Positions 1 through 8,449 of a DNA stretch of 64,000 nucleotides are shown here, one piece after another (position 1 is the first letter of the stretch; each line of letters opens with the position of its first letter). Location: positions 1 to 64,000 of the forward strand of contig NZ_LIVX01000013.1 in the NCBI RefSeq assembly GCF_001905665.1, in the 5' to 3' direction. The notes under the pieces were generated by a model. That model saw only the letters and a list, made by a program, of their open reading frames with translations. It searched no databases and was not told the DNA's origin. A program made the position numbers and the translations under genes. The DNA comes from Streptomyces sp. CB02261 (GTDB lineage Bacteria; Actinomycetota; Actinomycetes; Streptomycetales; Streptomycetaceae).

Positions 1-1
1 C

Positions 2-100
2 TTCCTCGATACGGCACGTATGGAGGAATTCCGACAGCGGATGAAAAGCGTCAGGAATCACTGGCACGGGCCGAATGAACTGCGAAAGCAAGCGGCTTGA
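2..100 (+). CDS. C-terminal fragment of an unidentified protein
   Basis: An open frame enters from the left edge and ends at a TGA at 98-100, giving 32 residues that begin FLDTARMEEFRQ and end ELRKQAA. The charged, non-repetitive composition looks like a real helical C-terminus rather than a GC-rich shadow frame, and codon use is less GC-biased than in the neighbours. No family can be assigned from so little sequence. It runs convergently toward the cold-shock gene and the strong hairpin at 186-229. It could be the end of a mobile-element gene or of an ordinary hypothetical gene. Confidence 0.3.
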   Translation, partial: FLDTARMEEFRQRMKSVRNHWHGPNELRKQAA

Positions 101-185
101 ACCGGGTCGAATACCGTCGACGTGCAAGCGGCGAGCGAAAGAAGTGAGAGTGGCGCAGGTGCAGGTACCAGACCTGCGAAATGCG

Positions 186-229
186 CGTAGCTGGGGCCCG
201 CACCCCGAAGGGTGCGGGCCCCAGCTACG
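186..229 (-). terminator. Strong intrinsic hairpin after the cold-shock gene
   Basis: Bases 186-205 and 210-229 are perfectly complementary (20 bp) around a CGAA tetraloop. The hairpin starts 16 bases past the stop of the cold-shock gene on the minus strand. It has no clear U tract, which is usual for Streptomyces terminators, and it could also stop the plus-strand gene at the window edge. Confidence 0.85.
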
Positions 230-244
230 TGTTACGCGTCAGCG

Positions 245-448
245 TCAGGCGGAGACGATGTTCTCGGCCGTCGGGCCCTTCTGGCCCTGCGCGATGTCGA
301 AGGTGACCTTCTGGCCCTCCTGGAGCTCGCGGAAGCCCTGGGAGGCAATGTTCGAGTAGTGGGCGAACACGTCAGCGCCGCCACCGTCCTGCTCGATGAA
401 CCCGAAGCCCTTTTCCGCGTTGAACCACTTCACGGTGCCAGCAGCCAT
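245..448 (-). CDS. Cold-shock domain protein (CspA family)
   Basis: This 67-residue protein is a single cold-shock OB-fold that binds single-stranded nucleic acid and acts as an RNA chaperone. RNP1 is seen as KGFGFIEQ and RNP2 as VFAHYSNI, preceded by the typical start [10 protein letters not shown]. The ATG at 446-448 was chosen because the family begins here and an AAAGGAG ribosome site lies just upstream. A longer in-frame extension to 607 has no family support. The length matches the usual 66-70 residues. The mRNA probably has a long leader (see 449-1457), as in other cold-shock genes, so control after transcription starts is likely. Identification is secure; which of the several Streptomyces csp paralogues it is cannot be told. 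Confidence 0.97.
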   Translation of the reverse strand: MAAGTVKWFNAEKGFGFIEQDGGGADVFAHYSNIASQGFRELQEGQKVTFDIAQGQKGPTAENIVSA

Positions 449-1457
449 GTCATTTCTCCTTTGGGCAGTACGACGGAACCCGTACCGTACGGATTCCGTG
501 TCGCCGCGATGATGCCCTGCCCGGAAAATGACCGGAAATACAGAACGCTTCCGCACGGCACGTGGCCGACAGGAGGCGCCCGAAGTTTTTGGGTACCAAA
601 ACTGCAACTGAGATCGACAGTAGCACGTCGCCGCATCCTGTGTACGTCGAATATTTCTCCCTGCGTATCGCTGACAAAAACTCTCTCCGCGATGGTCGTT
701 AAATTCTCAGGCCGCGAGCACAGGTATTTATGCACTCCGGGTGCAGCACCTCGGAAGCCGCTCTTCGCGTATGGGGCAGGCACAGCGTGGCAGGCATGGT
801 CTGTGCGACCGCGTCGGCGCTGCTGCCCCTGCGCGCAGGCCGGAGAGTTCGCCGTGGAAGCCGAGGGGTTCGAGGTGGGGCTTCCAGCCGGGTTGATCCA
901 GGTGCTTGAGGGCGGTACGGCGGCAAGGGCGGCGCGCGGGCCGTTGTCGACCGGCGATGTTGCAGATGGTCATCCGGTGGGGCGCTGGGTGGATGCGGCG
1001 CAGGTCCTGGTGGAACGGGGGTGTGACGGGTTCGGCGAGCAGGCGCCGTCGGCTGTCTGCCCGGAGAGGGCCGGCGGCTCAGGGCCGCGGAGCGGGGGCC
1101 TCTTCTGGAACCGCCGAGGCGTGCTGCCGCGGCCCGTCGACGTGGGCGTAGCGTCCGCCGGTGTGCGTGGGCTCGGCGGTCAGGGTGCTCTGCGCGCGTC
1201 GGTGTCGCGCAGGAGCGTCAGGGGCTGCAGGGCCAGGCGCCTGCGCTGCGCATCCGGGTGGGCAGGCCATGGCCGACGGCAGCACAGCGGCGGCCGGGGT
1301 GGATCCGGGCGAGCGTGGCGGCCTCCATCGCGGTGAACGCGACGTCGCGGACCGCGGCGGTCGGGAGTCCGACGCCGACGCGGACCGCGCTCCGTCCGGG
1401 TACCGGATGCGCGACGAGGCCTTTCACGCGCGGTGGACCGCGGAGAGGTCCGCTCTG
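449..1457. other. Intergenic region: cold-shock leader, then no recognisable gene
   Basis: The first 330 bases (449 to about 780) are less GC-rich than the surroundings and hold the AAAGGAG ribosome site of the cold-shock gene. They could supply a promoter and long 5' leader. From about 800 to 1457 several overlapping frames are open on both strands (for example 1180-1488 and 1218-1427, minus), but their translations are arginine/proline-rich or lack any family motif and no frame dominates. I see no convincing gene here. Decayed coding sequence downstream of the aldehyde dehydrogenase is possible. Confidence 0.5.
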
Positions 1458-2897
1458 TCACGCCCCCGTCCGCTGCGGTACCCGCCACGGGTTGGTGGTC
1501 CGCAGAGGGTGCGGCAACAAGGCCTCAGGCATGTTCTGGTAGGCGACCGGGCGCAGCCACCGGGCGATGGCGGTGCCGCCCACGCTGGTGTGCAGCGGGT
1601 TGGTCGTGGCCGGCCAGGGGCCGCCGTGGTGCATGGCGCGGGTGACCGCCACTCCCGTCGGCCAATCGTTCCAGATCAGGCGGCCGGCCCGCAGGGCGGA
1701 CCAGATCTCGCGCGCCAGTTCCTCGTCCGCTCCCTCCTGGCCGTGCACCGTGGCCGTGAGGCTGCCAGGGAGCTCGCGGAGGCTCAAGAGCAGGTCCTCG
1801 GCGGACGCATAGGTGACGAGGGTCGATGCCGGGCCGAAGCATTCCCGGAGGAGTTCGGGGTGAGCGCGCAGGTCGTGGGCCGCGACGGTGAGGAGCGTCG
1901 CCGAGGGCTCGTCGGCGGGTCGCCCGGTGCGGTGGATGCCGGTCGGTGCGGCCGCGATCCGCCGGACGGCGGGGTGCGTGGTGAGCTCGTCGAGAGTCGC
2001 GCGGTAGGCCTCGACGATCCAGGGCCCCAGCATCGGCGCGGGAGAGGCATGCGTGACGGCCAGACGGAGAAGTTCGTCCAGGTCGTGGTGTTCGGGCAGG
2101 AAGAGCAGGCCCGGCTTGGTGCACAGCTGGCCCTGGCTGCGGGTGACGGACGCGATGTACTCGCTCACGAGGGCCGGCCCGCGTGCGGCGAGGGCCTGGT
2201 GAGTGACCACCACGGGGTTGAGGGAGCCCAGTTCTCCGTAGAACGGGATCGGGTCGGGGCGGCCGGCGGCGAGGTCGAACAGCGCCCGGCCGCCGGGGGT
2301 GGAGCCGGTGAAGCCGACGGCCTGGACGGCGGGGTCGGTGACCAGGGCGCGGCCCGCCTCGCGGCCGTGGACGACGGAAAGCGCCCCCGGTGGCAGGACT
2401 TCGGCCGCGAGGGCGGCGGTCCGGTCGGTGAGACGGGGGTGGCCCTCGTGGGCTTTGACCACGACCGGGCAGCCGGCGGCGAGCGCGCTGGCCGTGTCTC
2501 CGCCGAGCACGGAGAAGGCGAAGGGGAAGTTGGAAGCGGTGAAGACGGCGACCGGGCCGAGCGGGACGAGCATGCGCCGTACGTCCGGGCGCGGGGCGGG
2601 GACGGCCGTGTCGTCCGCCCGGTCGATCATGACATCGAGGTGGGCGCCCTCTTCGGCGATCTCGGCGAACATCTCCAGTTGCACGCGGGTACGCAGTACC
2701 TCGCTCCGCAGTCTGACGTCGCCGAGGCGGGTCTCCTCCTCCGCGAGGGCGACCAGTTCGTCGGTGTGCTCGCGGAGCACGACGGCGAGGTCACGGAGGA
2801 GGGTGCCGACCTCGGCCGGGGCGAGTGCGGCAAGGGCGGGAGCGGCGGCGCGGGCGGCTTCGGTGGCCAGGGGGTCGAGCGGGGTGCGGGAGGGCAT
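1458..2897 (-). CDS. Aldehyde dehydrogenase, alpha-ketoglutarate-semialdehyde dehydrogenase type
   Basis: The enzyme oxidises an aldehyde, probably 2,5-dioxopentanoate, to the acid (2-oxoglutarate) with NAD(P)+. It has 479 residues, a normal ALDH length. Visible residues are the conserved Asn123 in ASNFPFAF, Lys148 in VVVKAH, the nucleotide-site motif GFTGST near 196, the general base Glu222 in YGELGS and the catalytic Cys259 in GQLCTKPG. The NFPFAFSVLGGDT pattern is typical of the 2,5-dioxovalerate/ketoglutarate-semialdehyde branch. It is the last gene of the leftward catabolic block, 67 bases after glcF, so it fits the end of a non-phosphorylative sugar-acid route. Substrate is inferred from subfamily and context; other semialdehydes remain possible. 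Confidence 0.9.
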   Translation of the reverse strand: MPSRTPLDPLATEAARAAAPALAALAPAEVGTLLRDLAVVLREHTDELVALAEEETRLGDVRLRSEVLRTRVQLEMFAEIAEEGAHLDVMIDRADDTAVPAPRPDVRRMLVPLGPVAVFTASNFPFAFSVLGGDTASALAAGCPVVVKAHEGHPRLTDRTAALAAEVLPPGALSVVHGREAGRALVTDPAVQAVGFTGSTPGGRALFDLAAGRPDPIPFYGELGSLNPVVVTHQALAARGPALVSEYIASVTRSQGQLCTKPGLLFLPEHHDLDELLRLAVTHASPAPMLGPWIVEAYRATLDELTTHPAVRRIAAAPTGIHRTGRPADEPSATLLTVAAHDLRAHPELLRECFGPASTLVTYASAEDLLLSLRELPGSLTATVHGQEGADEELAREIWSALRAGRLIWNDWPTGVAVTRAMHHGGPWPATTNPLHTSVGGTAIARWLRPVAYQNMPEALLPHPLRTTNPWRVPQRTGA

Positions 2898-2964
2898 GTC
2901 TTCTCTCAGTGGGGTGGCGAGGGGTGTGCTGAAGTCGGTTCACCGGGCGGGGTGTCGGGCGCCC

Positions 2965-4086
2965 CTAGGTGCTCGGACACCCGTTCTCTCCTGCCATGAG
3001 CAGGAGTTCGGCCAGGTGCACGGCCTTGGCCTGCGAGCGTCTGCGGCGCAGGCCGGTGCGGAGCTGGCGCAGACAGCCCGGATTGACCGCGGCGACGAAG
3101 TCGACGCCGGCGGCCTCGATCTCGTCGATCTTGGCGGTGAGGATGCGGCGTGACTCACGGGGTCGCAGCAGGGAGTAGGTCCCGGCGGCACCGCAGCAGG
3201 TGCCGGCCGAGGGGAGTTCGACGTAGTCGGCGATTCCGGCGAGCAGATCACGCGGGGCGGTCCACACTCCGAGGCCGTTGCGCAGGTGGCAGGAGTCCTG
3301 GAGGGCGACACGTGCTCGACGGCCGTCCACCCGGAGTTCACCGGGGGGCCGGAACGAGGAGTCGGTGGCCAGGTGGTCGGAGAGTTCGCGGACGCGAGCC
3401 CTGCCGAGGACCGAGGCGAGGTGGGCGGCGCAGCCGCCGGAGGTGGTGACGATGGTGCCGGGAAGGTCCTCGCCCATCCGGTGCGCGAGGCGTTCGCCGG
3501 TGGCGGTGTCGCCGTTGTGGGCGTGCAGCGCGCCGCAGCAGCCCTGGGAAGCAGGAACGGCCAGTCCGGGGACGAGGGCGAGAGCGGCGCGGCCGACGCG
3601 CGGGAAGAGGACGCGCTCGAAACATCCGAGCATGAGTGAGGCCCTGCCGGACGCGACGGCCGAGGTCTCGGCGACGTTCGTGCGCGGGGTCCCCCGCAGC
3701 CGTCCCAGCAGGCGGAAGAGGCCCCGCCGGCCGGCGACCAGCATGAGGGCACGGGCGAGAAGGGGCATCCGGTGTCCGCGCCACTGGTGGTCGCGCCACT
3801 GCTCCAGAAGCTGCCCGTACTCGACGCCGGCCGGACAGACCGGTTCGCAGGCGCGGCAGCCCAGGCACTGTGAGGACTGTTCCTTCAGGGTGGGGTCGTC
3901 AGGTGCGAGATCGCCGGTCTGCAGGGCGCGCATGAGGTTGATCCGGCCGCGGGGAGAGGAGGCCTCGTCACCGGTCTCGGCGTAGGTGGGACAGGCGGGG
4001 AGGCAGAAGCCGCAGGAGATGCAGCGGGAGAGGAGGTCCGGGTCGAGGACGGGCTTCGGGAGGGGGCCGCCCGTGCGGTCGGTCAT
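2965..4086 (-). CDS. glcF: Glycolate oxidase iron-sulfur subunit (GlcF-like)
   Basis: GlcF carries electrons from the flavoprotein GlcD in the oxidation of glycolate, D-lactate or a related 2-hydroxyacid. Two ferredoxin-type clusters are visible: Cys22, 25, 28 and 32 in CISCGFCLPACP, and Cys74, 77, 80 and 84 in CLGCRACEPVCP. Downstream lie two CCG-type cysteine-rich domains (GCCGALH and CCGAAG). The 373 residues are slightly short of the E. coli protein (about 407) but complete in domain order. The ATG overlaps the glcD stop by four bases (ATGA at 4083-4086), so the pair is translationally coupled. A separate GlcE is absent, as in many actinobacterial two-subunit forms. The exact hydroxyacid is not known. 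Confidence 0.9.
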   Translation of the reverse strand: MTDRTGGPLPKPVLDPDLLSRCISCGFCLPACPTYAETGDEASSPRGRINLMRALQTGDLAPDDPTLKEQSSQCLGCRACEPVCPAGVEYGQLLEQWRDHQWRGHRMPLLARALMLVAGRRGLFRLLGRLRGTPRTNVAETSAVASGRASLMLGCFERVLFPRVGRAALALVPGLAVPASQGCCGALHAHNGDTATGERLAHRMGEDLPGTIVTTSGGCAAHLASVLGRARVRELSDHLATDSSFRPPGELRVDGRRARVALQDSCHLRNGLGVWTAPRDLLAGIADYVELPSAGTCCGAAGTYSLLRPRESRRILTAKIDEIEAAGVDFVAAVNPGCLRQLRTGLRRRRSQAKAVHLAELLLMAGENGCPST

Positions 4087-5462
4087 GAGCCCAGCTTTCC
4101 GGGGTTGAGGATGCCGGCCGGGTCGAAGGCCGTCTTCAGTCGGCGCAGGAGGGTGATCTGGTCGGCGCCCAGCTGCGTGGTCAGATAGGGGAGTTTGGCC
4201 GCGCCGACACCGTGTTCGCCGGTGATGGTGCCGCCCAGGTCGATCGCGGCGGCGAAGATGTCGGCGAAGGCGCTCTCCGCGCGGGCGATGGTGTCCGTGT
4301 CCTCCTCGGACTCCACCACGCAGGTGGGGTGGAGGTTGCCGTCCCCGGCGTGGCCGAAGGTGGCGATCGTGACGCCGTGGTGGGCTCCGATGGCGTCGAT
4401 GCGGTCGACCATCTCCGCGATGCGGGGCCGGGGCACGGTGGCGTCCTCCAGGATGGTCAGTTCACCCAGCCGGGAGAGGGCGGGAAGTGCGCATCGCCGG
4501 GCGGCGAGCAGAGCCTCGGCCTGCGCCACTTCGGCTGCGGTCGTGACGTCGAGGGCATGGTGGGCCGCGCAGACGTCACTCATGCGCTCCAGGGCGCGGG
4601 CGACCGTGTCGCTTTCGCCGTCGTCGCCGAAGAGAAGCAGTGCGCCGGCGTCGGTGCGCAGTCCGAGACGGGCGAATTCCTCCACTGCCCGGACGCAGGA
4701 CCGGTCGAGGAATTCGAGGGTGGCGGGGAGGATCCCGGCGGCGATGATCGCGGTGACGGCCCGGCCCGCGGCCGCCAGGTCGGGGAAGTAGGCGACTCCC
4801 GTACCGGCCGTCGCGGGGGCGGGCCGCAGGGCGAGGGTGGCTTCGGTGATGACGGCGAGGGTGCCCTCGGAGCCGGTGAGGAGCCGGGTGAGGTCGTATC
4901 CGGCGACGTCCTTGTGGAGTCGGCCTCCGGTGCGGATCACCTCTCCCGTGGGCAGGACCGCCTCCAGGCCGAGGACGTAGTCGCGGGTGACTCCGTACTT
5001 GAGGCCGCGCAGGCCGCCGGCGTTGGTGGCGATCGTGCCGCCGATGGTGGCCACCGTGCGGCTGCCGGGGTCGGGGGCCCACAACAGGTCGTCGTGGGCT
5101 GCGGCATCTGCCAGGGCCGCGCTGGTGACGCCGGGCTGGACCCGAGCCAGGAGCTCGGCCGGGGCGATCTCCAGGATCCGGTTCAGACGGGTCAGTACCA
5201 GGACGACGCCGCCTCGGGAGGCGACGGTGGCGGCGCACAGGTTGGAGCCGGCGCCGCGCGGGATCACGGGGACGGCGTGGCGGGTGGCGATGTCGAGGAC
5301 GGCGGCGACCTCGGCGGTGTCCGCCGGGAAGACGACGGCGTCGGGCCGGGCGTGGAACAGCGGGGTCGCGTCCCGGCTGTAGGGGACGAGGTCGCCGTCC
5401 GTCTCCCGGAAGTGACCGGGTCCGACGACCGACCGAAGGGCCGCTCGTGCGGTGGCGTGCAT
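4083..5462 (-). CDS. glcD: FAD-linked 2-hydroxyacid oxidase (GlcD-like)
   Basis: This 459-residue flavoprotein belongs to the VAO/PCMH FAD-binding family, which oxidises glycolate, D-lactate or similar hydroxyacids. The FAD domain shows PRGAGSNLCA near residue 65 and a GGTIATNAGG motif near 145. The C-terminal FAD-oxidase domain has GHAGDGNLHPT and TGEHGVG, typical of GlcD and D-lactate dehydrogenases. The ATG at 5460-5462 gives the family's normal N-terminus. The gene follows the glycoside hydrolase by 57 bases and overlaps glcF by four. In this operon it could recycle glycolate formed by aldol cleavage of a 2-keto-3-deoxy sugar acid. Substrate is inferred. Confidence 0.92.
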   Translation of the reverse strand: MHATARAALRSVVGPGHFRETDGDLVPYSRDATPLFHARPDAVVFPADTAEVAAVLDIATRHAVPVIPRGAGSNLCAATVASRGGVVLVLTRLNRILEIAPAELLARVQPGVTSAALADAAAHDDLLWAPDPGSRTVATIGGTIATNAGGLRGLKYGVTRDYVLGLEAVLPTGEVIRTGGRLHKDVAGYDLTRLLTGSEGTLAVITEATLALRPAPATAGTGVAYFPDLAAAGRAVTAIIAAGILPATLEFLDRSCVRAVEEFARLGLRTDAGALLLFGDDGESDTVARALERMSDVCAAHHALDVTTAAEVAQAEALLAARRCALPALSRLGELTILEDATVPRPRIAEMVDRIDAIGAHHGVTIATFGHAGDGNLHPTCVVESEEDTDTIARAESAFADIFAAAIDLGGTITGEHGVGAAKLPYLTTQLGADQITLLRRLKTAFDPAGILNPGKLGS

Positions 5463-5519
5463 GGGGTTCTCCTCGGAGCGGGGCCCCGCCCGGGAGGGAG
5501 GGGCGGGGCCCGGCCGGTT

Positions 5520-7514
5520 CTAGAGCCTGATCGCGGAGCGGTCGGCGATGAGGACGGGCGAGTCGTACACCGGCACGTTGCGGAAGGTGTGGGTGCTGCC
5601 CGATACCGTCCAGTCGGCGGCGGGGATGTCGAAGACGGCACCGGTCCGTACGTCGACGTAGACGGGGTCGGCGAAGTTGCCGTTCGGGAGGGTCAGGCGG
5701 ACCGGGGTGCGGGTGGTGCCGTCTCCGGGGGTGGTGGTGCCGTTCCAGACGCCGACGATCTGGCGCCCGGTGTCGCGCTTGGCGAAGCCCTGGACGGTCA
5801 GGGTGGTGGCGGAGTCGGTGGTGAACGCGTAGGCCGGCAGGGCCGTCACCGTGCTGTCGATGACGGAGGCGAGGGTCTGGACCGCGTAGTAGGACGGCTT
5901 GGCGTAGCGGATCGACTTGTCGCTGTTGGTCTGGAGCAGGCCCTTGCTGTTGATCTTCGAGGGGTAGTGGAGGTCGGAGATGCTGAAGGCGCTGGTGCTG
6001 ATGCCCTGGCCGAGGTCGTGCGTGAGGCGGCGCAGGAACCACTTCGTCTGGCTCAGTTCGGTCCAGTCGAGGTCGCCGAGCGCGCCGAAGCTGTTGGGCG
6101 CGCTCGGGGCTCCGTTCTCGCCCTGCCTCAGTACGGCTCCGGGGGCGTACTGCTTGATCAGGGCCCGGATCTTGTCGACCTGCTGGTAGGTCCACACGTC
6201 GTCGGGGTTGGGGTTGTAGGGGTGGTAGCTGATGCCGTCGAGCAGGTGGCTCTTGCCCTGTCCGGAGAGCCGGACGAGGAAGTCGTTGGTGTACGGGACG
6301 TCGATGCCTGCCTCGCCCGGTCCGTAGATGACGGAGCCGGGCTGTTCGGCGCGGACGCGGGCCGCGGTGCGGGCGAAGAAGTCGGCGTACGTGGCTGCCG
6401 GGATGCCGGCGAGGTTGGGCTCGTTCCAGATCTCCCACTCGGTGACCCGGTTCTCGTACCGCTTGACCATGGCGGTCACCCAGGTGTCCCAGGCGGCCAG
6501 CGCCTCGGTGGACGTCGGGATCTGGCCGCCGAGGCCGGCGCCCCCGCCGCCCGTGTAGATGCCGTTGCCGTAGGACAGCTGGAGCCAGGGCCTGAGGCCG
6601 CGGGCCGTGGCGTCGTCGACGATCCGGTCGAGCCATGTCCAGTCGTAGACCCCCTTCGTCCTCTCGGTCTTGGCCCAGCCGCCCTGCAGGCGGACCCCGG
6701 TCGCCCCCAGCCGCCCCAGGTAGGGGGCGTACGCCTGGTAGTTCGTGTAGTCGCGGTCGAGGGTCTCGGCCCCGACGAGCAGCTGGGAGGTGCCCACCTG
6801 CGCGGCCGTGCGGGGGGCGATCGTGCCGAGGTGCGGCCAGCCCGCCGGTGATGCCTCGACGGCGGTGCGGACGTCGTCGAGGTAGGCGGTGCCGGTGTCG
6901 GCTACGGACACGCCGGCCTGCAGGCTGGCCAGATCGGTGGTGGAGGTGCGAAAGCGCAGCCCGGCTGCGCGGCGTTCGCCGTCGACGTGGAGGTCGGCAG
7001 TGGCGGTGCCGGGGCGGGCGACGAGACGGATGTCGTACCAGCGGTTGGCGACGTAGGTGCCGAGATCGATCTGGGTTGCGCCGTCGTAGGTGTAGAGACG
7101 GCCGGTGGGGCTCATGGCCACCGTGACGCTGTGGCCACCAGAGCCGTCGAGGTGCACGCCGACCGTGGCGGTGGACTGGGCGGCTCGCAGCCGGAATCCG
7201 GCGACGACGGTCGACGTCGTGGTCCCGAACGTGGCGGCGGCGGTGGTGTGGGCGGTGGTGGAGACGTCTCGCAGGCGAAGGCTTCGGTCGACGGTGCCGG
7301 TCACGTCCTGGACGGTGACGTCACCGCTGGTCGTCCAGCCGGGAGCGGGAGAGCCGGGGGCGACGGCGTCGAAGGTGCTGGAGAGGTTCGCCGCGGCGGC
7401 CGGGCCGGCCGAGGCGACGGAGATCAGGGCGCCGACCAGGGCGCCGGAGAGGAGGAGCGGGACAGTCCTTCCCGTACGAGGACGTACAGAGCCGGATGTG
7501 GCGGGGTTGACCAT
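5520..7514 (-). CDS. Secreted glycoside hydrolase, clan GH-A (GH39-like)
   Basis: A 664-residue secreted enzyme with a signal peptide (basic MVNPATSGSVRPRTGR, hydrophobic core, AAAA cleavage region near 42). Next comes a beta-sandwich resembling a family 16/laminin-type module (about 45-220), then a TIM barrel. Clan-A catalytic residues are visible: the acid/base Glu365 in WEIWNEPN and the likely nucleophile Glu466 in RQGENGAP. A small C-terminal beta domain (about 570-664) completes it, as in GH39 and related enzymes. The ATG at 7512-7514 was chosen because it begins the signal peptide; the frame stays open upstream but overlaps the RraA-like gene. It lies inside the sugar-acid operon, so it may release the sugar that the ABC system imports. 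Its specificity cannot be read from sequence. Confidence 0.85.
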   Translation of the reverse strand: MVNPATSGSVRPRTGRTVPLLLSGALVGALISVASAGPAAAANLSSTFDAVAPGSPAPGWTTSGDVTVQDVTGTVDRSLRLRDVSTTAHTTAAATFGTTTSTVVAGFRLRAAQSTATVGVHLDGSGGHSVTVAMSPTGRLYTYDGATQIDLGTYVANRWYDIRLVARPGTATADLHVDGERRAAGLRFRTSTTDLASLQAGVSVADTGTAYLDDVRTAVEASPAGWPHLGTIAPRTAAQVGTSQLLVGAETLDRDYTNYQAYAPYLGRLGATGVRLQGGWAKTERTKGVYDWTWLDRIVDDATARGLRPWLQLSYGNGIYTGGGGAGLGGQIPTSTEALAAWDTWVTAMVKRYENRVTEWEIWNEPNLAGIPAATYADFFARTAARVRAEQPGSVIYGPGEAGIDVPYTNDFLVRLSGQGKSHLLDGISYHPYNPNPDDVWTYQQVDKIRALIKQYAPGAVLRQGENGAPSAPNSFGALGDLDWTELSQTKWFLRRLTHDLGQGISTSAFSISDLHYPSKINSKGLLQTNSDKSIRYAKPSYYAVQTLASVIDSTVTALPAYAFTTDSATTLTVQGFAKRDTGRQIVGVWNGTTTPGDGTTRTPVRLTLPNGNFADPVYVDVRTGAVFDIPAADWTVSGSTHTFRNVPVYDSPVLIADRSAIRL

Positions 7515-7572
7515 GATTCCTGCCTTCTGCGGGGGAGGGGGGATCGATCGGTGGACGGGATTGAGCCGTGCT

Positions 7573-7600
7573 TCCGGAGCGCCGGTTCCGGCGCTCCGGA
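7573..7600 (-). terminator. Hairpin between the RraA-like gene and the glycoside hydrolase
   Basis: Bases 7573-7585 and 7588-7600 form a nearly perfect stem (12 bp around a GTTC-like loop). It starts 48 bases downstream of the RraA-like stop and 59 bases before the hydrolase start. It may be a partial terminator or mRNA-stabilising stem lowering expression of the downstream genes, because the operon continues in the same direction. Confidence 0.6.
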
Positions 7601-7647
7601 GACTGGGCCGCCGGCGTGGCCAGGGGGGCGCCGGGCGGACGGGTGGG

Positions 7648-8385
7648 TCAGTCGGTCGCCGGGAGCGCGCCGCGCGATTCGTCGTAGGCGCGGCGGGTCG
7701 CCTCGTCCGGGGGGTAGGTGCCGCGCAGGGGGGCGCCGCCTGCGACGCGGGCGACGATGAACGCCTCCTGCAGTTCCTGTTCGCGGGCCGCCTTGGCGAT
7801 GACCGGGACGAGGTGGCGGGGTACGCAGACCACACCGTCGGCGTCGCCGACCATGACGTCCCCGGGGTAGACGGCGACGCCGGCGCATCCGATGGGGACT
7901 TGCAGGTCGACCGCGTGGTGCTGGGCGAGGTTGGTCATGGCCGCCGCCCCGGTGGCGAAGACCGGCAGTGGCAGGCGGCTGATCTCCTCGATGTCGCGCA
8001 AGGTGCCGTCGGTGACCACACCGGCCGCGCCGTTGACCGCCATGCGGGTCAACAGGATGTTGCCCGCGGCGGCGGCGCGTCCCTGGCCGCGGCAGTCCAC
8101 GACGAGAACCTGGCCGGGGCCGGCCTGCTCGACCGCCAGGCGCTGCGGGTGGTCGTAGTCGTCGTAGACCTCAAGGGTGTCGATGTCCTCGCGGGCCGGG
8201 ATGTAACGGAGGGTGAAGGCCTCGCCGACCATGCGCCTGGCATCGGGCGTGACACAGGTCAGGCCCGCCAGGAAGGTGTTGCGCAGGCCGTGCTTGAAGA
8301 GCTGGGTGGTGATGGTGGCGGTGCTTGCCTCGCCCAGGGCGGCCAGATCATCGAGGTCGAGGGGCTGCCGGGGGGTCTGGGTCAT
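7648..8385 (-). CDS. RraA / HMG-aldolase family protein
   Basis: A 245-residue member of the RraA-like fold, which includes the RNase E inhibitor RraA and metal-dependent aldolases or decarboxylases such as 4-hydroxy-4-methyl-2-oxoglutarate aldolase. The conserved core is visible: VVDCRGQGRAAAAGN, then the diagnostic GVVTDGTLRD with the Arg-Asp pair, and the C-terminal PGDVMVGDADGVVCVP. It is longer than E. coli RraA (161 residues) and matches the catabolic versions found beside sugar-acid genes. It is the fourth enzyme gene from the right of the block, with 64 bases separating it from the SDR. A role cleaving a 2-keto-3-deoxy acid or a related beta-hydroxyketo acid is more likely than RNase control, but this is inference. 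Confidence 0.85.
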   Translation of the reverse strand: MTQTPRQPLDLDDLAALGEASTATITTQLFKHGLRNTFLAGLTCVTPDARRMVGEAFTLRYIPAREDIDTLEVYDDYDHPQRLAVEQAGPGQVLVVDCRGQGRAAAAGNILLTRMAVNGAAGVVTDGTLRDIEEISRLPLPVFATGAAAMTNLAQHHAVDLQVPIGCAGVAVYPGDVMVGDADGVVCVPRHLVPVIAKAAREQELQEAFIVARVAGGAPLRGTYPPDEATRRAYDESRGALPATD

Positions 8386-8449
8386 GTCGGGCTTCCTTCG
8401 GTGCGGCAGAACGGCTGGCGGATACGGACCGGGACGGTGCTGCGGCCGG

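Noticed and set aside
1161-2999. 612-codon plus-strand open frame
   Set aside because: Antisense to the aldehyde dehydrogenase and low-complexity Gly/Arg-rich, so it is a GC shadow.
4212-6851. 879-codon plus-strand open frame
   Set aside because: Lies opposite glcD and the glycoside hydrolase; its Gly/Asp/Val repeats mirror their codon pattern.
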